From contig JABZGM010000065.1 in NCBI GenBank assembly GCA_015259235.1, forward strand, positions 1-10,470: a DNA stretch of 10,470 nt. The letters are read 5' to 3'. Below, piece by piece: positions 6,844 to 10,470 of the stretch. Every line of letters starts with the position of its first letter. Position 1 is the first letter of the stretch. The DNA is from Alloprevotella sp. (GTDB taxonomy: Bacteria; Bacteroidota; Bacteroidia; Bacteroidales; Bacteroidaceae). The notes below the pieces were generated by a model. It had not been told where the DNA came from. It saw nothing but the letters and a program-made list of their open reading frames with translations, and searched no databases. A program made the position numbers and the translations under genes.

Positions 6844-7614
6844 TTATCGTCCAATGAAACCACGTTTAGAGTTGACCAAGAAGTCTATCAAATAGTCCAC
6901 TTCTTTGCACTTAGGCACAGTGGTACGGATTTCTTCGATGCGTTCGTTGAAAAGTTTTGAGTTTTGGTAGAGAATCAAATAAGCTGAGTGCAACGCATTG
7001 ATCACCTCCATAGGGAAATTTCTACGTTTGAGCCCCACCATGTTCAGACCGCAATAAGCCACAGGTTCGCGCGATGCGATGCAGAAAGGAGGCACATCTT
7101 GTGGGGTGCGAGTGCCGCCGCCAATCATCACATAAGAGCCGATGTGGCAAAATTGGTGCACCAACACGTTGGCAGACAAGATGGCAAAGTCATCAATCAC
7201 CACTTCTCCTGCAATTTTACTAGAATTACCAATGATACATCCATTGCCGATGTTGCAGTCGTGCCCCACGTGCATGCCCTCCATCAAGAGGTTGTTACTT
7301 CCCACCACAGTCTTTCCTTTAGCCGCTGTGCCGCGGTTGATGGTCACATTCTCACGAATCGTGTTGTTGTCGCCCAATTCCACGGTCGTTTCTTCTCCGC
7401 GGAACTTCAAGTCTTGAGGCACAGCACTAATCACAGCACCTGGAAAGAACGTATTGCCACTACCAATGCGCGCGCCACTCAAGATGGTCACAGAGTTCAT
7501 CAACTTATTGTTGTCGCCTAGCACCACATTGGCATCGATGTAGCAGAAAGGACCTATTTCACAGTTCTCACCGATTTTTGCATCGGGATGAATAAAAGCA
7601 AGAGGAGAAATCAT
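6844..7614 (-). CDS. lpxA: Acyl-[ACP]--UDP-N-acetylglucosamine O-acyltransferase
   Basis: A complete 256-residue enzyme that catalyses the first step of lipid A synthesis, moving a 3-hydroxyacyl chain from ACP to the 3-OH of UDP-GlcNAc in the cytoplasm. The first 185 residues show the hexapeptide repeats of a left-handed beta helix (IGENCEIGPFCYI, IGSGNTFFPGAVI and so on). The catalytic histidine lies in GMHVGHDCNIG (H118, equivalent to E. coli H125; H115 equals H122). The HQFCHIGSYVMIGGG and PQDVPPF segments are conserved, and the helical C-terminal domain starts near GLNMVGLKRRNF. Aligned with E. coli, the acyl-chain ruler position is Gly (G166), which allows a long acyl chain, in line with the C16-C17 chains of Bacteroidales lipid A; this last point is inference. 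It is 14 nt downstream of lpxC and 17 nt upstream of the PF07929 gene. Confidence 0.97.
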   Translation of the reverse strand: MISPLAFIHPDAKIGENCEIGPFCYIDANVVLGDNNKLMNSVTILSGARIGSGNTFFPGAVISAVPQDLKFRGEETTVELGDNNTIRENVTINRGTAAKGKTVVGSNNLLMEGMHVGHDCNIGNGCIIGNSSKIAGEVVIDDFAILSANVLVHQFCHIGSYVMIGGGTRTPQDVPPFCIASREPVAYCGLNMVGLKRRNFPMEVINALHSAYLILYQNSKLFNERIEEIRTTVPKCKEVDYLIDFLVNSKRGFIGR

Positions 7615-7628
7615 AGGTTCTAAGTATG

Positions 7629-8546
7629 TTAAGAGAACAAATGTTTGAATTTGGCACGCACCATACGAGCAAATTTATTGTTGGCATCGTGACCAGGACG
7701 AATGGCAATGATACGTCCTTTGATGGGACGACCTATTAGTGCCATATCACCAATGATGTCGAGCAATTTGTGACGGGCAGGCTCATTGTCCCATTTGACA
7801 GGACGTTCTTGCAAATAGCCCAGATGCGAAGCATCAAGTCGACGCACGCCCAAAGTTTCAGTGAGTTTATCAAGACGCTCCTGCGACATCTTACGTTCGT
7901 AGATGACCAACGCATTACTCAAGTCGCCGCCCTTGATGAGCCCCATGTTGAGCAAAGCTTCAATCTCACGCACAAAAACAAAAGTGCGTGCTGAAGCGAT
8001 TTCCTCGGGGAAGTCTGACATGTGCTCTAAGGTCGCACTTTGTCGTTGCACAAACTGACTATCAGGAAACTCTATCGTGGAGTCTACAGCAAAGCGATCG
8101 GCAGGTTGCACGCGCAAACATGAACCAGAGATTTCGTCGTAATACTCAAAGGGTTCATTGATTTCAAGATAATTGCGAGGAACACCTTGATTCTCAAGTC
8201 CTACCTTTTGGATTTGTTCCACGTAGAGAATGGAACTTCCATCGAGGATAGGAAATTCTGGTCCATCTACCTGCATCAAACAGTTGTCCACTCCAAGGGC
8301 AACAAGAGCTGCCATGGCGTGTTCGATGGTCGAAACGCGGCATTCTGGAGTGCCCACCACCGTGCCTCGAGAAGTGTCAAACACATTTTCTGCGAGTGGC
8401 TCAATGATTGGTTTGCCTTCTAAATCAACACGCTGTATTTTGTAGCCATGGTTGACTGGAGCGGGTTGAAAAGTCAAAGTGAGTTGAAGGCCTGTATGCA
8501 ATCCTTTTCCTTGCAAGGAGAAGGGTGCTTTAAGGGTATGTTGCAT
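7629..8546 (-). CDS. lpxC: UDP-3-O-acyl-N-acetylglucosamine deacetylase, lacking the usual fused FabZ domain
   Basis: A 305-residue zinc hydrolase for the committed step of lipid A synthesis, removing the acetyl group of UDP-3-O-acyl-GlcNAc. Both LpxC repeats are complete. The catalytic Glu75 and zinc ligand His76 are in STIEHAMAAL; zinc ligands His259 and Asp263 in ARHKLLDIIGD; and the catalytic His286 in RPGHDANNKFA. The N-terminus (KGLHTGL) and GPEFPILDGSS are family hallmarks. Bacteroidales usually encode a fusion of about 460 residues, LpxC followed by the beta-hydroxyacyl-ACP dehydratase FabZ. Here the protein stops about 12 residues after the NNKFA motif, at a single TAA, and lpxA starts 14 nt later, so no remnant of FabZ fits. 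The enzyme itself should be functional. FabZ would have to come from another gene. The ATG at 8546 gives the expected short N-terminus. Confidence 0.96.
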   Translation of the reverse strand: MQHTLKAPFSLQGKGLHTGLQLTLTFQPAPVNHGYKIQRVDLEGKPIIEPLAENVFDTSRGTVVGTPECRVSTIEHAMAALVALGVDNCLMQVDGPEFPILDGSSILYVEQIQKVGLENQGVPRNYLEINEPFEYYDEISGSCLRVQPADRFAVDSTIEFPDSQFVQRQSATLEHMSDFPEEIASARTFVFVREIEALLNMGLIKGGDLSNALVIYERKMSQERLDKLTETLGVRRLDASHLGYLQERPVKWDNEPARHKLLDIIGDMALIGRPIKGRIIAIRPGHDANNKFARMVRAKFKHLFS

Positions 8547-8575
8547 AATTCTTATGTCTTACGTTTAGCACGAAC

Positions 8576-9616
8576 TTATCGTCCCAGCTGAGCCTTTAGT
8601 TCGTCAATTTCTTTGCGCATAGCAAGCATTTCTCTGCGCATATCGGGTAACTGCTTAAACACCGCACTAGAAAGCGCAAACTGTTTAGCGTTGATGGCAG
8701 GTGTACCCATCACGGGAGCACCTTCAGTGCGTGCGGTGTGGATGCCAGCTTGTGCACCAGCTTGCATGCCATCAGGCAACTGGAGGTGACCTGCCACGCC
8801 CACTTGTCCGCCAAACATGCTCCAAGCACCCACTTTCGTGCTACCCGCCACGCCCACTTGTGCCGACATCACGGTGTGAGCACCAACCTCCACATTGTGC
8901 GCAATCTGCACGAGGTTATCGAGCTTCACGCCTTGGCGCACGATGGTCGTGCCCATGGTGGAACGGTCTACACAAGCATTTGCGCCAATTTCTACGCGAT
9001 CTTCGAGGGTGACGATACCGATTTGTGGAATCTTCTCATACCCCTCTTCAGAGGGTGCAAAACCAAAGCCATCGGCACCAATGACACAGCCACTGTGCAA
9101 GATAACTTCATTGCCAATCTTACAGCCATGATAGATGCTCACATGGGGATAGAAAAGGCAATTCTCGCCCACCGATGCACCCTCTTCGATGACCACATGG
9201 CTATAAATCTGCGTACCATCTCCCACGGTCACCTGCTCACCAATCACCGCAAAGGGACCCACATAAACATCTTCGCCCAGGGTTGCCGTTTCGCTCACAA
9301 AAGCCAAGGGGTGCACTCCGCTACGCTTCTGCGTCATGCTCTCATAGAGAGAAAGCAAACGTGCGATGGATTCATAAGCATTGTCCACGCGAATGAGCGT
9401 AGCCGACACTGGTTTTTCTAGTTGAAGGTCTTTGTTTACCAAAACGATGCTCGATTGAGTTTCGTAAAGGTGGTGAGTATATTTGGGGTTTGCCAAAAAC
9501 GAAAGTGCACCCGCCTCACCTTCTTCGATTTTCGCGAAGGTGCGCGCCACTGCTTCGGGGTTACCCTCGATGGTTCCTGACAGATAGGTAGCTATTTGTT
9601 GTGCGGAAAATTCCAT
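8576..9616 (-). CDS. lpxD: UDP-3-O-acylglucosamine N-acyltransferase
   Basis: The third lipid A enzyme, adding a second 3-hydroxyacyl chain to the 2-amino group of UDP-3-O-acyl-glucosamine. It has an N-terminal uridine-binding domain (EFSAQQIATYL, LSFLANPKY, SIVLVNKDL), a left-handed beta helix of hexapeptide repeats (about 110-295), the conserved IGADGFGFAP loop, the catalytic His240 in NLVQIAHNVEVGAH, and a C-terminal helix ending in a charged LxxEIDELKAQLGR tail. I place the start at the ATG at 9616 (346 residues, beginning MEFSAQQ, the family N-terminus). An in-frame ATG at 9640 would add eight residues but overlaps the -7 promoter element at 9638-9645, so it would lie upstream of the transcript. 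First gene of the operon lpxD-lpxC-lpxA-PF07929-miaA; 29 nt separate it from lpxC. Confidence 0.95.
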   Translation of the reverse strand: MEFSAQQIATYLSGTIEGNPEAVARTFAKIEEGEAGALSFLANPKYTHHLYETQSSIVLVNKDLQLEKPVSATLIRVDNAYESIARLLSLYESMTQKRSGVHPLAFVSETATLGEDVYVGPFAVIGEQVTVGDGTQIYSHVVIEEGASVGENCLFYPHVSIYHGCKIGNEVILHSGCVIGADGFGFAPSEEGYEKIPQIGIVTLEDRVEIGANACVDRSTMGTTIVRQGVKLDNLVQIAHNVEVGAHTVMSAQVGVAGSTKVGAWSMFGGQVGVAGHLQLPDGMQAGAQAGIHTARTEGAPVMGTPAINAKQFALSSAVFKQLPDMRREMLAMRKEIDELKAQLGR

Positions 9617-9637
9617 TGTATCGTAATTGTTTATCTG

Positions 9638-9669
9638 CAAATATAAGATATCTTGCCAAAATAGAGAAA
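9638..9669 (-). promoter_or_regulatory. Promoter candidate for the lpxD operon
   Basis: On the minus strand TATATTTG (9645-9638) is an exact TAnnTTTG -7 element. TTTC (9669-9666) lies 20 bp upstream, one mismatch from the -33 TTTG. The predicted transcript would begin near 9631, about 15 nt before the lpxD ATG at 9616. A TTTG only 11 bp upstream of the -7 (9660-9657) has the wrong spacing. The position supports the shorter lpxD start. Confidence 0.6.
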
Positions 9670-9873
9670 TATATCTGCATTTTCTTTGTATAAATCGAAT
9701 GGAAAAACACCTTTTCTGGCTTACTCTCTGCTATACCTATCTCAAACGAGGGGTATCCTTCCTCTATTGGAGAATTGAAAGATGAACCTTCTGCGATTAA
9801 ACCCAACAGCTTATTTCTCATGGCTTTTTATGAGACCTTCCCAAACAATTTCTTCCCATTGTGTAGACCTATA

Positions 9874-9906
9874 AGCTCTCCTGCGCTTCTTGAGCGCAGG
9901 AGAGCT
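9874..9906 (-). terminator. Hairpin terminator downstream of the barrel gene
   Basis: A perfect 14-bp GC-rich inverted repeat: AGCTCTCCTGCGCT (9874-9887) and AGCGCAGGAGAGCT (9893-9906), with a 5-nt loop. It lies 70 nt downstream of the stop of the minus-strand outer-membrane protein gene. In that direction it is followed by TTATAGG, so the U tract is poor. The stem strength and position favour a terminator that isolates the lpxD operon from upstream transcription. Without a U run it could also be a mRNA 3'-end stabiliser. Confidence 0.65.
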
Positions 9907-9976
9907 AAACTTATTCCTAATGTACCATCATTGAGGGATAAACCATGGTCCACCCTAGATTTGGAGGGTTGCACTT

Positions 9977-10470
9977 CTATCTTTTTTTACTAGTCCAATC
10001 TATCATATAGACGAGAGACAACAAGGCGTAACGAGGCATGATGTTGGTATAGACCTCTGTACGAGAAAATTGGTCGATAGAAGTGTGCAGATAATTCGCT
10101 TGGTTCAGAATGTCACTCACCTTGAAACTGACCGCCAATGTACCACGCGAAAGCTCAAAATACTTACGAAGAGAGGAGTCCCATCGGATGGAAGTTTGGT
10201 TGAGCGATCGCTCTGCATAACCAGCATAGAGCAAGGTGTTTATGTTCGACTGAAGCTCCACACCATAAGGTAATTGCCAAGTGAAATCCACCTTTAACTG
10301 CGTTTTGCTGTAATTATCTGTCGTCTGGGGTTGCCTCACATGTTGCAAAGCAGAAGACCACAAAGCCGATGCCCGAAACTTACTCCCAATCGATGCAGTA
10401 AGGTATAGTTGTGGCGTAATCGTGTATGATTGCAACAGGCTGGTAGCAGCCAAAGGCGCACCATCTATAT
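9977..10470 (-). CDS. Outer-membrane beta-barrel protein, TonB-receptor-like, C-terminal end (runs in from right edge)
   Basis: The last 163 residues of a protein whose start lies to the right of the window. No genuine initiation codon is needed inside: the frame is open to the edge (beginning IDGAPLAATSLLQ). The sequence alternates polar and hydrophobic residues typical of transmembrane beta strands (QLYLTASIGSKF, TQLKVDFTWQLP, VELQSNINTLLYAGY, TLAVSFKVSDILNQ). It ends with the Bacteroidota barrel signature FKVSDILNQAN, then MPRYALLSLVYMIDW. This matches the C-terminal barrel of the OMP_b-brl_3 type (PF14905), the large outer-membrane proteins annotated as TonB-dependent receptors. The usual terminal aromatic residue is followed by a short basic tail (TSKKR). 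Substrate cannot be told. It is separated from lpxD by a terminator and is not part of the lipid A operon. Confidence 0.8.
   Translation of the reverse strand, partial: IDGAPLAATSLLQSYTITPQLYLTASIGSKFRASALWSSALQHVRQPQTTDNYSKTQLKVDFTWQLPYGVELQSNINTLLYAGYAERSLNQTSIRWDSSLRKYFELSRGTLAVSFKVSDILNQANYLHTSIDQFSRTEVYTNIMPRYALLSLVYMIDWTSKKR

Larger units (their letters stand above)
9617..9976. other. Intergenic region between the barrel gene and lpxD
   Basis: These 360 bp hold no convincing gene. They contain the lpxD promoter candidate and the strong hairpin at 9874-9906, both listed separately. A weak 6-bp inverted repeat (TCTCAT 9816-9821, ATGAGA 9830-9835) lies between them. The remaining sequence (about 9680-9815) shows nothing recognisable. 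Confidence 0.65.

Noticed and set aside
8738..9421. Plus-strand open frame of 227 codons opposite lpxD
   Set aside because: It is His/Thr-rich translation of the complement of hexapeptide repeats; lpxD on the other strand is unambiguous.
9561..9821. Minus-strand 86-codon frame overlapping the lpxD start
   Set aside because: It overlaps the 5' end of lpxD in another frame, spans the lpxD promoter and shows no family resemblance.
9775..9993. Plus-strand 72-codon frame across the spacer
   Set aside because: It runs through the 14-bp terminator hairpin and over the stop of the barrel gene; its length is within chance expectation.

Overview
The window looks like a chromosomal segment of a member of the Bacteroidota, most likely order Bacteroidales (possibly Prevotellaceae-like; I cannot fix the genus). 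Three things point there. The gene content is a lpxD-lpxC-lpxA cluster beside a PF07929 protein and miaA, a Rho-like protein with a very long disordered N-terminal extension, and an Omp-type TonB-receptor barrel. Two TAnnTTTG-type -7 promoter elements lie upstream of genes. There is no obvious dependence on Shine-Dalgarno sites. Almost all of the DNA is chromosomal housekeeping; I see no transposase, integrase, phage gene, CRISPR array, rRNA or tRNA.

Left part (1-3246): the 5' end of a probable rho gene runs leftward out of the window (352 codons visible, all upstream of the catalytic core). It is divergent from a complete Uup-like ABC-F ATPase gene running rightward. The 317-bp divergent spacer carries a candidate rho promoter that would give a leader of about 230 nt.

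Middle (3247-5369): an imperfect 54-bp tandem repeat array (four copies, each with two small hairpins) fills the gap between the ABC-F gene and rarA. rarA begins at TTG just after the last repeat. It is followed by a small L-rhamnose-mutarotase family gene, and the rightward block ends at a perfect 16-bp stem that probably terminates both convergent transcription units.

Right part (5370-9616, minus strand): one compact operon lpxD - lpxC - lpxA - PF07929 protein - miaA, with gaps of 29, 14 and 17 nt and a final 1-nt TAATG overlap. LpxD, LpxC and LpxA are three of the early enzymes of lipid A synthesis (UDP-GlcNAc acylation, deacetylation, second acylation); MiaA prenylates tRNA adenosine 37. 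The notable deviation is that LpxC ends right after its own catalytic domain. The C-terminal FabZ dehydratase domain that is normally fused to it in Bacteroidales is absent, and only 14 nt separate lpxC from lpxA.

Far right (9617-10470): a 360-bp spacer holds the lpxD promoter candidate and a strong hairpin terminator. Beyond it lies the C-terminal end of an outer-membrane beta-barrel gene entering from the right edge.

I did not find a wholly new multi-gene system. The best leads are the FabZ-less LpxC, the hairpin-bearing repeat array in the rarA leader, and the extended Rho N-terminus.
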